Translations under genes and position numbers: made by a program
Notes under the pieces: model-generated
Database searches by the model: none
What the model saw: only the letters and a program-made list of their open reading frames with translations
Told to the model about the DNA's origin: nothing
Source of the DNA: Hoyosella altamirensis
Lineage (GTDB): Bacteria; Actinomycetota; Actinomycetes; Mycobacteriales; Mycobacteriaceae
Direction of reading: 5' to 3'
NCBI RefSeq assembly: GCF_014191505.1
Contig: NZ_JACHWS010000003.1
Coordinates: 186,001-250,000, forward strand
DNA: 64,000 nucleotides
In this document: piece by piece, positions 44,403 to 53,558 of the stretch
Layout: each line of letters opens with the position of its first letter
Position numbering within the stretch: the stretch's first letter is position 1

Positions 44403-44461
44403 CCGGGCAGTATTCCAAACCTCAGGCCGAAGTGCCGCATGCGTTCACCGGGAAGCCGCAA

Positions 44462-45139
44462 TCAGGGAGTGAAGCCGTCGAACTGAACGATCTCGCTGAG
44501 CGGTGCGCGCTCAGCCATGAATGCGTTGGCGGGGTCTGCTGTGTCTGCATACCCGATGGCCATTCCGCAGAACAACATGTGTTCGTCCGGCGGTTTGATG
44601 ACCTCCGCGACGGAGCGATGGTAGATCGACCATGCCTCTTGCGCGCAACTCGCTAGGCCTTCCTCTTCGAGCAGGAGCATCAAGGTCTGCAGGAACATTC
44701 CGAGATCGGACCATTGCGCCGCACCCATCTGACGGTCCACATAGCAGAAGAGCCCGACGGGAGCACCAAACAATTCGTAATTGCGGGCGAACCAGCGCAG
44801 CCGGTCTGTTTTGTTCTCGCGCGGGATGTTCAGCGCGCCGTACAACTGCTCGCCCAGCCGGAACCGGCGATCCCGGTACGGTGCGCTGAGTTTCGGTGGA
44901 TAGACCGCGTAGTCCGGGGCATCACCGCCAGCGCCCTCGTTCAGCCGATTCAGGACGACCGAACGGAGCCGGTCGAGTGGTTCACCTGTGAGGACGTGAA
45001 TGTGCCAGGGCTGGAGGTTGCCGCCAGACGGTGCGCGCAGCGCCGTTTCGAGCACCCGCTCGAGAGCTTCCCGTTGCACCGGCTTATCGAGAAACGCTCT
45101 CGTCGACCGTCTAGTTAGCACTGCTTCACGCACGTCCAT
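44462..45139 (-). CDS. Nitroreductase-family flavoprotein
   Basis: A 225-aa FMN-dependent oxidoreductase fold. RRSTRAF (FMN phosphate contact) and APSGGNLQPWHIHVL near the N-terminus and the EEGLASCAQEAWS segment mark the family. Substrate unknown; such enzymes reduce nitroaromatics or quinones or act in flavin/cobamide chemistry. ATG 45139 gives the expected N-terminus and has AGAGG about 10 bases upstream. Flanked by ftsY and a decayed transporter gene. Confidence 0.88.
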   Translation of the reverse strand: MDVREAVLTRRSTRAFLDKPVQREALERVLETALRAPSGGNLQPWHIHVLTGEPLDRLRSVVLNRLNEGAGGDAPDYAVYPPKLSAPYRDRRFRLGEQLYGALNIPRENKTDRLRWFARNYELFGAPVGLFCYVDRQMGAAQWSDLGMFLQTLMLLLEEEGLASCAQEAWSIYHRSVAEVIKPPDEHMLFCGMAIGYADTADPANAFMAERAPLSEIVQFDGFTP

Positions 45140-45229
45140 CCCGGTGCACCTCTTTCTGCGCTCGATCACGACCGAGGTTATGCGGGCGCGAAGCGGTTAT
45201 GCGAGCCGCCCCCTTGAGGGGCGGGGACA

Positions 45230-45545
45230 TCAGTGGGCTGCGTCAGGCTGTGTGTCGGGGCTATCAACCGAATCCGCGCCAAACCCGTCGGGACGATGGG
45301 GCATCAGCACAGACACCGCGACGATCCCGACCCCGAGGATCGCACCGACGCCGAAGGCCCACTGCATACCGCCGACCTGGGCGGCGGTGTCGTTCGCCCC
45401 GGCGTCGGCGAGCGCTTGCGAACGTACCGCCAGGACCGTCATGGCGATGGCGGTGCCCATCGCCGCTGCTACCTGTTGCAACGTCGCCAGCAGTGAACTG
45501 CCATGCGAGTACAGGTGCTGCGGGACGGCCGCATCCAGGGACCCG
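45230..45545 (-). pseudogene. Remnant of a DHA2-type MFS transporter (C-terminal end only)
   Basis: Roughly 105 codons encode VPQHLYSHGSSLLATLQQVA and the final two membrane helices plus tail of a 14-TM drug exporter of the EmrB/QacA type. The first ~380 residues expected for the family are absent: upstream of codon DAAVPQ the frame becomes non-homologous and no start with a ribosome binding site is present. A clear deletion relic between the nitroreductase gene and the Mrp operon. Confidence 0.75.
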
Positions 45546-45546
45546 C

Positions 45547-45569
45547 AACATCTTTTTTTACGCGATGTT
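45547..45569. repeat. Short inverted repeat at the pseudogene break
   Basis: AACATC (45547-45552) and GATGTT (45564-45569) flank TTTTTTTACGC, exactly where homology to the MFS transporter ends. It may mark the rearrangement junction or be a small terminator for the Mrp operon. Confidence 0.35.
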
Positions 45570-45632
45570 CCTTTTGCGAAAGTTGCCGGAGCCCCGGCAC
45601 TTCCAGGAACGAGTGAAGCCAGGCGGTTCGCG

Positions 45633-46148
45633 TCATCCGGCGAGGGTCGATAGGCGTCGTTCGAGTTCGGCGAGTTGCTCAGCCGTCCGCATTGAGCGGT
45701 CGAGTACATGTACCTGAAGCTCTGTCTCTTCTAGGTTTACGGAAAGCGTGCCCGGCATCAATGAGGTTATAGCGGTGAGCGCAACCCGGCTCATATCGTC
45801 GGGCAGCGTCGTGTGGTGGGTCACCATGCCAGGGTCCAGATCGACGGGCCGTCGCACCGCGCGCACCGCGACGTCCGCACCACCACGGAAGGACTGCCAG
45901 AGAAACCAGAACAGCAGCATTGTTCCGGACAATAGTCGGCGCGGCAGCGGACCACTCCGCCCTTTCGGGGGAAGCAGAATCAACGAAAGCCCAGCTGAGA
46001 GGGGCACGACGACGAACCCGTACTGGATCATGTCTGCGGCGCCCTCCGTCAGCACCCACCACATCAGCGCGAAAACGGCGATACGGGGCACGGCCCCCCG
46101 TGCCTTGATCCAGAACGCCACAATGCCGGTGCCGGACAGACGATTCAT
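45633..46148 (-). CDS. mnhE: Mrp/Mnh antiporter subunit E
   Basis: A 171-aa protein with two or three N-terminal membrane helices and a cytoplasmic domain bearing the MnhE hallmarks GTLSVNLEETELQVHVLD. Last gene of the Mrp-type operon; ATG 46148 overlaps the preceding stop (ATGA). MnhE is an accessory subunit essential for Na+/H+ exchange in characterised Mrp complexes. Confidence 0.85.
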   Translation of the reverse strand: MNRLSGTGIVAFWIKARGAVPRIAVFALMWWVLTEGAADMIQYGFVVVPLSAGLSLILLPPKGRSGPLPRRLLSGTMLLFWFLWQSFRGGADVAVRAVRRPVDLDPGMVTHHTTLPDDMSRVALTAITSLMPGTLSVNLEETELQVHVLDRSMRTAEQLAELERRLSTLAG

Positions 46149-47920
46149 CGCAGCACCACCATGAGAACCATCGCACCACCGAGCAGAAGGACAACGACGC
46201 CGGACGCGACCCAACTGGCGAGCCGCCGCTCGATGTTCTCAAGGGCCGCCATAGGAGGAGGTATCCGGTGTGTGGTGGCGGCGATCCCAGCGGCCCACAC
46301 CGAACTTCGCCCCGTCACATAGTCCGCACCACGGATGACCACGCCCACGATGCCGCGGGCCAGCCGTTCTTCTGCCACCAGGAGGTCACCAGGCGGGATT
46401 GTCCAGCGCCGTAAGAGGGACGCAAGCGCGGCCGTCCGACCCCAGTGTGTAAGCAACCACGCCAATGCTGCTAGCCCGAGCCCCACCAAGATCGGCCAGG
46501 TCGCATCCCAGAGTGCTGACCCCTCGCGGCCGGGAACAGAAATGAGAGGCGTCCACTGCACGGCAAGCAGCCACGTCATTACAGTTCCTCCGACAATCAG
46601 AACCGACCAGCTCAGCAAAGCCCCATCCACACCCCACGCACGGTCTCGGCTGCCCGTCAGCAGCAGCCAGCCTGCCCGCAGAAGCAGCAGTGTGGACACA
46701 GTTGCCACCAAGGGCAGCAGGTCAGCAAGCTCCACGCCGAGAAGCCCGACAGGCTCGATCGCCTCTTTGGCCGCGTACTTGGCGACGGCACCCGAACCGA
46801 ACGGCGCGCCCGCAACGGCAAGAGCTAGCAGACACAGCCCGCCGATGACCCACCAGCGGACCCAGCCGTCACCGTGTGTCCGCCACACGGTGACGCCCAG
46901 GAACAAACCTCCCTTAGCCAGGCCGTGGTGCACCGCATAAACCACCGCGGCGAGCACGCACGCTGACGCGATCTCCGGCTCGGCAAGCGCCGCCCCCACG
47001 AGGACCGCGAGAAACCCCATCTGACTGATACTGCTGTACGCGAGCGCAACTTTCGTATCGTTCTGCAACAGACCTGGTACTAGCGCGGCGAACGCACCGA
47101 CCAGGGCGAGCACAACGAGGGCCTGTCCCCAGCCGGGCATAGCGACTTCGCCCAGTGGGAGGAAACGCAACCAGCCCACCAGACCAGCTTTGATCATCGT
47201 TCCGCTGAGCACGGCGCTCGCGGGGGGTGGAGCGGCGGGGTGTGCGAGCGGCAGCCACACATGCAACGGCACCGTCCCGGCCTTCACACCGAACCCGACG
47301 AGGAGCAACAGGACTATCAACTCAGTGCGCCCCGATCGCGCCACCGCTGAGGGCGCATCGGCGATCAGCAGTCCGCCCGCGTCGACCACCATCATCAGCG
47401 CGGCCAGCGTCGCCATCTCGCCAAGCAACGTCAGCACGATATAAATGCGGCCGGCGCGCACCGCTGTCGCCGTGCCTTCGTGGATCACTAGCCCATATGC
47501 GGACAGACTCATCACCGTGAACCCCAGGTAGAAAGTCACGGTGTCTGCTGCGACAAAAACCAGCGCGTTGCCCAGGAAACTGGACAGGAGGAATCCGGCT
47601 AGGACAGGAGCCCGTTCCGTACGTGAACTGTATGTCGCGATCAGCGCAGCGGCATACAGCAGCACAGCCACCAGCAAGAGTGGACGGCCGACGTCATCGA
47701 CCGTTAAGTGCGTACCGAGAAGTAGCCACGGCAATTCAATTGGGCCCGCACGCGGGCCCACGAGGGCAAGCGCTCCGAACGGCAGCAAAGCGAGTGCTGA
47801 GTACTTCGCGATGAATTCGCGTCCATTCGCTGCCATGTGCGCGCCACCGAGGCCAGCCAGTCCAAGCGCAGCGACAGTCAGGACTGGAAGCAGAATCGCG
47901 GAAACCCACAGCACAGTCAT
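46145..47920 (-). CDS. Proton-conducting membrane transporter subunit (MrpA/NuoL N-half-like)
   Basis: A 591-aa protein with about 14-16 membrane helices. Conserved complex I antiporter-type segments: FGVKAGTVPLHVWLPLAHP (with the key Lys) and KVALAYSSISQMGF. It lacks the DUF4040/MnhB C-terminal part of full MrpA, which is encoded separately at 51230. The start overlaps the upstream stop (TAATG). Third antiporter-like subunit of the operon. Confidence 0.85.
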   Translation of the reverse strand: MTVLWVSAILLPVLTVAALGLAGLGGAHMAANGREFIAKYSALALLPFGALALVGPRAGPIELPWLLLGTHLTVDDVGRPLLLVAVLLYAAALIATYSSRTERAPVLAGFLLSSFLGNALVFVAADTVTFYLGFTVMSLSAYGLVIHEGTATAVRAGRIYIVLTLLGEMATLAALMMVVDAGGLLIADAPSAVARSGRTELIVLLLLVGFGVKAGTVPLHVWLPLAHPAAPPPASAVLSGTMIKAGLVGWLRFLPLGEVAMPGWGQALVVLALVGAFAALVPGLLQNDTKVALAYSSISQMGFLAVLVGAALAEPEIASACVLAAVVYAVHHGLAKGGLFLGVTVWRTHGDGWVRWWVIGGLCLLALAVAGAPFGSGAVAKYAAKEAIEPVGLLGVELADLLPLVATVSTLLLLRAGWLLLTGSRDRAWGVDGALLSWSVLIVGGTVMTWLLAVQWTPLISVPGREGSALWDATWPILVGLGLAALAWLLTHWGRTAALASLLRRWTIPPGDLLVAEERLARGIVGVVIRGADYVTGRSSVWAAGIAATTHRIPPPMAALENIERRLASWVASGVVVLLLGGAMVLMVVLR

Positions 47921-49428
47921 TAGGCGTAGAACCTCTCCGCGATGACGCGTGCGAGTTCCACTGAAGACACTTCAAGCCCAGCGAAAATGCCCAGTGCAAC
48001 AGCAAGCCCGGCGGTTGCCAGCGTCGGTATCAACAGCGCGGGCGCCGCCTCAAGACGGGTGCGCTGAACCGCGACGCTGCCGTTCCATTCTTGGTCAGGC
48101 TGCGGGTCACCCCACCACATCGAGTAAACAGCGGGCAGGAAGTATGCGGCGTTGAGGATGCTGCTCAACAACAGAATGCCGAGAATCCACGCTTGGTCTG
48201 CTTCCAGTGCCCCCATCCCCAAATACCATTTCGACACGAATCCCGCGACCGGCGGCAGACCAATCATCCCGAGAGCACCGACAGTGAAGGCAGCACACGT
48301 CAAAGGCATTCGGTGCCCCAGGCCACTGAGCTGGCTGAACTTCTTCACGCCCAGTGTTTCTGCGAGAAGCCCTGCACAGAAAAACAGAGTGATCTTCATC
48401 AGCCCCTGGTTCACGATATGTGCGACCGCACCCGTCATCGCAATTACGCTGGGTATCGTCAGGCCCAGCGCAATGTACGAAAGCTGGCTAACTGTCGAAT
48501 ACGCGAGCCGCGCTTTGATTCCGTCCTGGCGGAGCGCCTGAATGGAACCGTAAACAATCGTGATTGCCGCGATCGCGGATAGCGGAACCAGAACACCGAG
48601 TTCGCGAGCTACTTCGACACCGAAAACACCGTTGACCACCAAGGCGATCCCGAACACGCCAGCCTTCACGACGGCCACGGCGTGCAGAAGCGCACTGACC
48701 GGTGTCGGAGCGACCATCGCTTTGGGCAACCACGTGTGCAGCGGAACCAACGCAGCCTTTACGGCAAGACCGGCGATGAGGAGACCGAAGATGAGAGCGG
48801 CGGTACCTGGCTGTTCACGTGCCAATTCAGCGACTTGAGGACTGCCACGGTCGGCGAAGTCGACAGGACCTGCGACAGCCGTGAGCCAGACAACCCCGAG
48901 CAGAAGCACCACACCCCCGGCCATCGTGTAGCGCAGGTAGGTTCGTGCGCCCGCAAGAGCCTCAGGGGTCTGCCGGTGCGCAACCAGTGGGTAGGTGGCG
49001 AGTGTGAGTAGTTCGTAGAAGACGAGGAACGTCACGAGGTTGCCTGACAGTGCAATTCCTGACGTCGCGGTGACGCAGAGGCTGAAGAACGCAAAGAACC
49101 TGCTGCGGTGTGGCGAGTTTTCCAGGTATCCGATGGCGTAAATCGTGGTCAGGAACCAGAGAACTGAGGAGAGCGTCAGGAAATAAAGGGCAAACGGATC
49201 TATTCGCAACAGAAAGTCGATGCCCGGTACAAACGGCGCCCGCAACTCCATCGTCTCGCCAGCAACCGCGAACGGAATTAGCGCAAATACGAGGACCACC
49301 TTCAGAGTGGCGCCCGCCATGTTGACGACGGTGCGCACCCGATGCTGATCGTCTCGCAGGAAGAAGATGATGGTCGCAGGCACCAGTGAAAGTGCCAGAA
49401 TCACGAGAGGGATCCACTGATAGCTCAC
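47920..49428 (-). CDS. Proton-conducting membrane transporter subunit (second antiporter-like)
   Basis: A 502-aa, 14-helix protein of the NuoL/M/N-MrpA/D superfamily. Helix motifs: AVKAALVPLHTWLPKAM, a channel Lys/His region, and KARLAYSTVSQLSYIALGL. GTG 49428 follows GGGAGG at about 10 bases. Very similar in layout to its neighbours at 46145 and 49430, suggesting a three-channel complex. Confidence 0.85.
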   Translation of the reverse strand: MSYQWIPLVILALSLVPATIIFFLRDDQHRVRTVVNMAGATLKVVLVFALIPFAVAGETMELRAPFVPGIDFLLRIDPFALYFLTLSSVLWFLTTIYAIGYLENSPHRSRFFAFFSLCVTATSGIALSGNLVTFLVFYELLTLATYPLVAHRQTPEALAGARTYLRYTMAGGVVLLLGVVWLTAVAGPVDFADRGSPQVAELAREQPGTAALIFGLLIAGLAVKAALVPLHTWLPKAMVAPTPVSALLHAVAVVKAGVFGIALVVNGVFGVEVARELGVLVPLSAIAAITIVYGSIQALRQDGIKARLAYSTVSQLSYIALGLTIPSVIAMTGAVAHIVNQGLMKITLFFCAGLLAETLGVKKFSQLSGLGHRMPLTCAAFTVGALGMIGLPPVAGFVSKWYLGMGALEADQAWILGILLLSSILNAAYFLPAVYSMWWGDPQPDQEWNGSVAVQRTRLEAAPALLIPTLATAGLAVALGIFAGLEVSSVELARVIAERFYA

Positions 49429-49429
49429 C

Positions 49430-50932
49430 TCACAAACCTCCCATTGCGGCGCCTGCCTGCAGGAGTTCCGTGAGTTCAATTGACCGTAGGCCCAAAACAA
49501 GGGTGAGTACAGCGAGTAGCAGCGCGGGATACTGCATGCGCTGAGGAATCGGGCGGTAGTCGGAACGTACCCGCGTGAACTTTCCCTGCTCTACCTTCGC
49601 TTCCTGATCGTCGGCCTCCTCAGTGTCAAGAAGGATTCGCAGGACACGTGCCGTGTACGCAAAAGTGAGAAGCCCGCCGATGAGGAGTACCGGGATCCAC
49701 CACCACTGCCCGGACGCTATGGACGCATGAAGCAGCTGCCATTTACCTACGAAGGCCAAAGTCGGCGGCAGACCCGCTAGGCTCACCCCGGCGATGGCCA
49801 TCGACATGGAGGCCACCGGCATGCGGGCCGCAGCGCCGCGCAGATGCTCGAGTTCGTCCGTTCCGTGCGCGTGAGCGAAGCTGCCCGCCGCCATGAACAT
49901 CGCGGCTTTGGCCAGCCCATGCGCGAACAGGAACACCAGCGCACCCTCCCAGGCAAGCGCGCCAGCCGCACCGTCACCAGCTACGACGAGCGGAAACAGC
50001 AGGAAGAAGTACCCCACCTGAGCGACGGTGGAGTACGCGACCACACGTTTCAGCTTGCTTTGCCGCAGCGCCAGCGCAGCGCCCCAGAGCGCGGCGACAG
50101 ATCCCACCGCACCCAGAACATAGGCAAGTTCTGCGGGTGCCGAGCCTTGCGACAGGTTGATCCACATTCGTGCCAGCACAAAGAATGCCGCCTTGATCAC
50201 CAGCGCTGACATCAGCGGACTCACCGCTGCCGGAGCCCCCGCGTGTGCTGGCGGTAACCAGGAATGCAGGGGGAAGAGCGCCACCTTGATTGCGAGACCG
50301 AGCGTCATCACCCCAAGCGCGACCAGCAGAACCAGTCCCCCGGTTGTCTCCTCTGCAGCACCGAACGTAGCTAAGGTCCCCGTCTCCGCGTACACCAGTG
50401 CGACACCGAGCAGGAAGAGAAGGGAGCCAAGAACCGCAATGAGAAGGTACCGAAGAGCCGGGAGCAGCGCGGCACGACCACCGAGAGCAACAAGCGCGAC
50501 CGCGGCGACAGTGAGAAGTTCCAGCGCCACGTAGGTGTTGAAGAGATCGGCGGATACGTACACCGCGTTGAGTCCCGCCAGCAGGAACAGCCACAGCGGC
50601 CAGAACCAGTACCCGCCAGTGATTTCCGGCGTCGTGGACGCGAATACGCATACGACGAGACCAACACCGGCCGTCATCAGAAGCATTGCCGCGCTGAATC
50701 CGTCACTCATGAGCGCGATGGCGACGGGTGTCTCCCAGCCGCCGAGCACGAGCATCAGAGGACCCGCCGAACCAACCTGGAAGGCCACAGCACCACCAGC
50801 GGCCAGCACTAACGCCGTTGTCACCGTGCTGATCAACGGCGTCAGCCGCCGTGCACCCAAGTGGGTCGTCAGTGAAGCAATGATCGCGCCCACAAGGGGC
50901 AGCAGCACAAGTACGGGCAGCAGATTAGCCAT
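49430..50932 (-). CDS. mnhD: Mrp/Mnh antiporter subunit D
   Basis: A 500-aa, 14-helix antiporter-like subunit. AIKVALFPLHSWLPPAHAGAP and KRVVAYSTVAQVGYFFLLFP are the MnhD channel motifs. ATG 50932 overlaps the mnhC stop by 8 bp, matching the usual mnhC-mnhD order. Partner of MnhA in cation/proton exchange. Confidence 0.9.
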   Translation of the reverse strand: MANLLPVLVLLPLVGAIIASLTTHLGARRLTPLISTVTTALVLAAGGAVAFQVGSAGPLMLVLGGWETPVAIALMSDGFSAAMLLMTAGVGLVVCVFASTTPEITGGYWFWPLWLFLLAGLNAVYVSADLFNTYVALELLTVAAVALVALGGRAALLPALRYLLIAVLGSLLFLLGVALVYAETGTLATFGAAEETTGGLVLLVALGVMTLGLAIKVALFPLHSWLPPAHAGAPAAVSPLMSALVIKAAFFVLARMWINLSQGSAPAELAYVLGAVGSVAALWGAALALRQSKLKRVVAYSTVAQVGYFFLLFPLVVAGDGAAGALAWEGALVFLFAHGLAKAAMFMAAGSFAHAHGTDELEHLRGAAARMPVASMSMAIAGVSLAGLPPTLAFVGKWQLLHASIASGQWWWIPVLLIGGLLTFAYTARVLRILLDTEEADDQEAKVEQGKFTRVRSDYRPIPQRMQYPALLLAVLTLVLGLRSIELTELLQAGAAMGGL

Positions 50933-51233
50933 CTGACTCCCGTGGGCTGTTTCGTACGGCCTCGGTTCGTTCAATCCGGCGGATGAGTGCAAGGGCAAAG
51001 CCCGTGATACTCACGGTGATAACGATGCCCGTGAGTACGAGAGCATGGAGCACCGGATCAGGTTCGCTGGCGTCCCGGACAGTCGCAAGTGACATGAGGA
51101 TCAAAAACACCCCGGCCCCTGCGACGTTCAGCGCAACTACTCGCCTTATCAGGTCTGCGGTTAACAGCATTCGCGCCGCCCCGAAGACGAACAGAGCGAC
51201 ACCTACAATGATGAACAATTCCGCTCGGCTCAC
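50925..51233 (-). CDS. mnhC: Mrp/Mnh antiporter subunit C
   Basis: A 102-aa NuoK-like protein with three membrane helices; VLHALVLTGIVITVSITGFAL is the conserved third-helix region (only part needed: LVLTGIVI). GTG 51233 overlaps the preceding stop (GTGA). Confidence 0.9.
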   Translation of the reverse strand: MSRAELFIIVGVALFVFGAARMLLTADLIRRVVALNVAGAGVFLILMSLATVRDASEPDPVLHALVLTGIVITVSITGFALALIRRIERTEAVRNSPRESDG

Positions 51234-52156
51234 GCGCGCTCCGGATTTCCGGCGATGAAGAGCGCCGCTAGGCCCACCCCAATGCTCACCGCCAGGGCCG
51301 CTTCGATCAGCAGGACGACAACGCCGCCCCATCCATCTGCCACATCCAGCCACGCCCGGCCAGCGGCGAATGTGCCCACACCTGCGGCCACGAAAACCGC
51401 CAAACCGATAAGGGCACCCGGCACGAGCCACTTTCCGGTCACCATGGTCCGCGCCCGCCCTGAGAGGTAAAGCAGCAAAAGTACGCCGGTCAGCATCGCG
51501 CCGGCCTGGAACGCACCTCCTGGCTGCGTGGATCCTGCGACAAGCAGCCACCCCGCGAGCATGACAACGACTGGGGCGATGAGCTTTACAAAACCAAGCA
51601 CGACAGGGCGGGTTTCGGTCACCCAGACGACACGCTTCATACCGCTATCGCACAGCAGCGCGAGTGCAGCGATCACGGCCGCAGCCAGGACGGCGATCTC
51701 CAGCAGCGTGTCATAGGCACGGAAATCCAGCAGCACCGCGGTGATGGGGTGACCAACGACCGCGTCGGCTACCGAAGCACTGGCTTGCACCTCAAGCGGG
51801 TCGGACGGAGCAATCCGGGCAGCGGAGACAGCAGCGACACCCACGAGTACGACAGCGCTCACACCAACAGCAGCCTCCAGCACCGTCAGAGTTCGCCTTC
51901 CGACGTTGCCTTCTTCGTACGACGTTTCAGGATGTCCTGTCGCCGCGGCCAGGAGGAAAGCGCCAGTGACGCCCGAAGCGATCGCCGCTTCCGCGATCGC
52001 AATGTCCGGGGCACCTAATCGGGCCCAAAGGACAGTGAGCAGCAAGCCAAGGACGAGAAAGGACATCACTCCCACGATCCGGCGCGACCCGTACAGCGCC
52101 GCCGCCGCACCGAGCAGGACAGCGATTCCGAGAAGCACATCGAAGACGTCGATCAA
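51230..52156 (-). CDS. mnhB: DUF4040-MnhB fusion (MrpA C-terminus plus MrpB)
   Basis: A 308-aa protein joining two modules. Residues about 1-75 are a DUF4040 unit (LLTVLWARLGAPDIAIAEAA), which forms the C-terminal part of ordinary MrpA; residues about 150-300 are an MnhB domain (KLIAPVVMLAGWLLVAGSTQ region and GGAFQAGA). The split of MrpA and re-fusion to MrpB is seen in some group-2-like or hydrogenase-related Mrp modules. Overlaps mnhC and mnhG. Confidence 0.85.
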   Translation of the reverse strand: MIDVFDVLLGIAVLLGAAAALYGSRRIVGVMSFLVLGLLLTVLWARLGAPDIAIAEAAIASGVTGAFLLAAATGHPETSYEEGNVGRRTLTVLEAAVGVSAVVLVGVAAVSAARIAPSDPLEVQASASVADAVVGHPITAVLLDFRAYDTLLEIAVLAAAVIAALALLCDSGMKRVVWVTETRPVVLGFVKLIAPVVVMLAGWLLVAGSTQPGGAFQAGAMLTGVLLLLYLSGRARTMVTGKWLVPGALIGLAVFVAAGVGTFAAGRAWLDVADGWGGVVVLLIEAALAVSIGVGLAALFIAGNPERA

Positions 52157-52452
52157 CTGCGCGTCCCCCCCTGCTCAGTGCCGTCGAGCGCGAGCAAAGT
52201 CGCGCTTGTCGCCGCCGCCACCAGCGCGAGCAGCCAGATCAGCACGAGCTTTAGCGCGATCGCAACTGAGCCCGCTTGCAGGATCAAGCCGAGCACGATC
52301 AAGCCCAGCCCCAGGTTGTCGGCTTTGGTCAAAGCGTGTATGCGCGTGCGAAGGTCGGGAAAGCGAAGCAAACCAACCGTCCCTGCGGTGAAGAACACGC
52401 AGCCGAGCCCGATGAGAAGAGTGGTCAGCACATCCGCGATCACCGCGATCAC
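52153..52452 (-). CDS. mnhG: Mrp/Mnh antiporter subunit G
   Basis: A 99-aa protein with three membrane helices and the MnhG motif GTVGLLRFPDLRTRIHALTK followed by DNLG. Overlaps the DUF4040-MnhB gene by ATGA-type spacing and mnhF upstream by 4 bp. Confidence 0.9.
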   Translation of the reverse strand: MIAVIADVLTTLLIGLGCVFFTAGTVGLLRFPDLRTRIHALTKADNLGLGLIVLGLILQAGSVAIALKLVLIWLLALVAAATSATLLALDGTEQGGTRS

Positions 52453-52697
52453 GCGCGCGCCTTCTCGCCGACGATACGAACGATGATGATGAGTGCGGCG
52501 AGCGCAACCAGAGCGAGTGCAGCATCACGGAGCGCGGGCACGTCCATTGCCTGAGCGAGCAAGACCAAGACCGCCGTGCCAGTTGTCGAAAGCAGCAGCA
52601 GCCCTGTGAGACGGTTTCGGGCATCCGGGCCCAACCCTATGCGGGCTGAGGCCACAACGATATTGAGCAGCAGCACGATCGCCGCACCGAACAGCAC
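52449..52697 (-). CDS. mnhF: Mrp/Mnh antiporter subunit F-like
   Basis: An 82-aa, three-helix protein resembling MnhF (ARIGLGPDARNRLTGLLLL corresponds to the RxxxGPxxxDR region). GTG 52697 is the only start because an in-frame stop lies five codons upstream; a strong GGAGG is about 18 bases away, so initiation is not ideal. First gene of the operon. Confidence 0.75.
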   Translation of the reverse strand: MLFGAAIVLLLNIVVASARIGLGPDARNRLTGLLLLSTTGTAVLVLLAQAMDVPALRDAALALVALAALIIIVRIVGEKARA

Positions 52698-52832
52698 CTT
52701 CTCGATCCCGGCTCACCTCCTAGCCGTCGCCACGAGCACATTTCGTTTCATCAATCGTTCGGACCGTCTCCCGACCAATGATCATATTCAATGCCCTCCG
52801 CGACACGGTAAATGCAGCGTAATGTCATTAAT

Positions 52833-53537
52833 ATGGTGTCGCCTCAGCACACGGTCGGTAGCTTCCGATATTGGCCTCGATCTGACCGGTGGGAGTGGTC
52901 GGACGAGGTCGCGGCAATTCACGGCTATGCGCCAGGAACTGTTCAGCCGACGACAGAGCTCATCCTGAAGCACAAGCACCCCGACGATGTCGCGGAGATC
53001 AGTGCTTTGCTCGACTTGACCAAGACCGCCAATGTGCCGTTCAGCGGGAAGTACCGGATTATCGACACCGGTGGCCGCACCCGCTACGTCGTTGTAGCGG
53101 GCCGAACGGTGTACGACGAGCAAGGCGAGCCCGACGGTACTGAGGGCTTCTACATCGACATGACCGATGCGTGGACAACCGATATGCAGTCCTCCGCCGA
53201 TGAAGCTGTCGGGAAGGTCGTGAAATCGCGCGCCTTGATCGATCAGGTCAAGGGAATGCTGATGGTCGTATACGGGATCTCCGCTGAGCGCGCCTTTGAC
53301 GTTCTGGCGTGGCGCTCCCAGTCCACGAACCGAAAAATCAGCGCCCTCGCGTCACAGATCCTGGTGGATGTCGCAGAGATTGATGGCGGAGAGGAACTGC
53401 GCGCCGCATTCGACAGTATCCTGCTCACCGCGCACGAGCGGATCGCCGAATCGCCCAAAATCGCGAAGCTCAATCATATCGGCGAGGCCACCACTCATCT
53501 CCCTCGCAAGCAAGAAGCGAGCGTTCGGTCGCAATGA
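52833..53537 (+). CDS. PAS-ANTAR domain regulator
   Basis: A 234-aa protein: a PAS_3 fold (about 10-115; WSDEVAAIHGYAPGTVQPTT) followed by an ANTAR RNA-binding domain (about 130-190; ALIDQVKGMLMVVYGISAERAFDVL, quoted in part). ANTAR proteins prevent transcription termination by binding paired hairpins in leaders. ATG 52833 is favoured because TAATGT (52820-52825) is a well-placed -10 hexamer for a leaderless mRNA; ATG 52812 is in frame. Divergent from the Mrp operon and convergent with the reverse transcriptase. Confidence 0.88.
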   Translation: MVSPQHTVGSFRYWPRSDRWEWSDEVAAIHGYAPGTVQPTTELILKHKHPDDVAEISALLDLTKTANVPFSGKYRIIDTGGRTRYVVVAGRTVYDEQGEPDGTEGFYIDMTDAWTTDMQSSADEAVGKVVKSRALIDQVKGMLMVVYGISAERAFDVLAWRSQSTNRKISALASQILVDVAEIDGGEELRAAFDSILLTAHERIAESPKIAKLNHIGEATTHLPRKQEASVRSQ

Positions 53538-53558
53538 AGGCTGACGGCGGCCGTGTCG

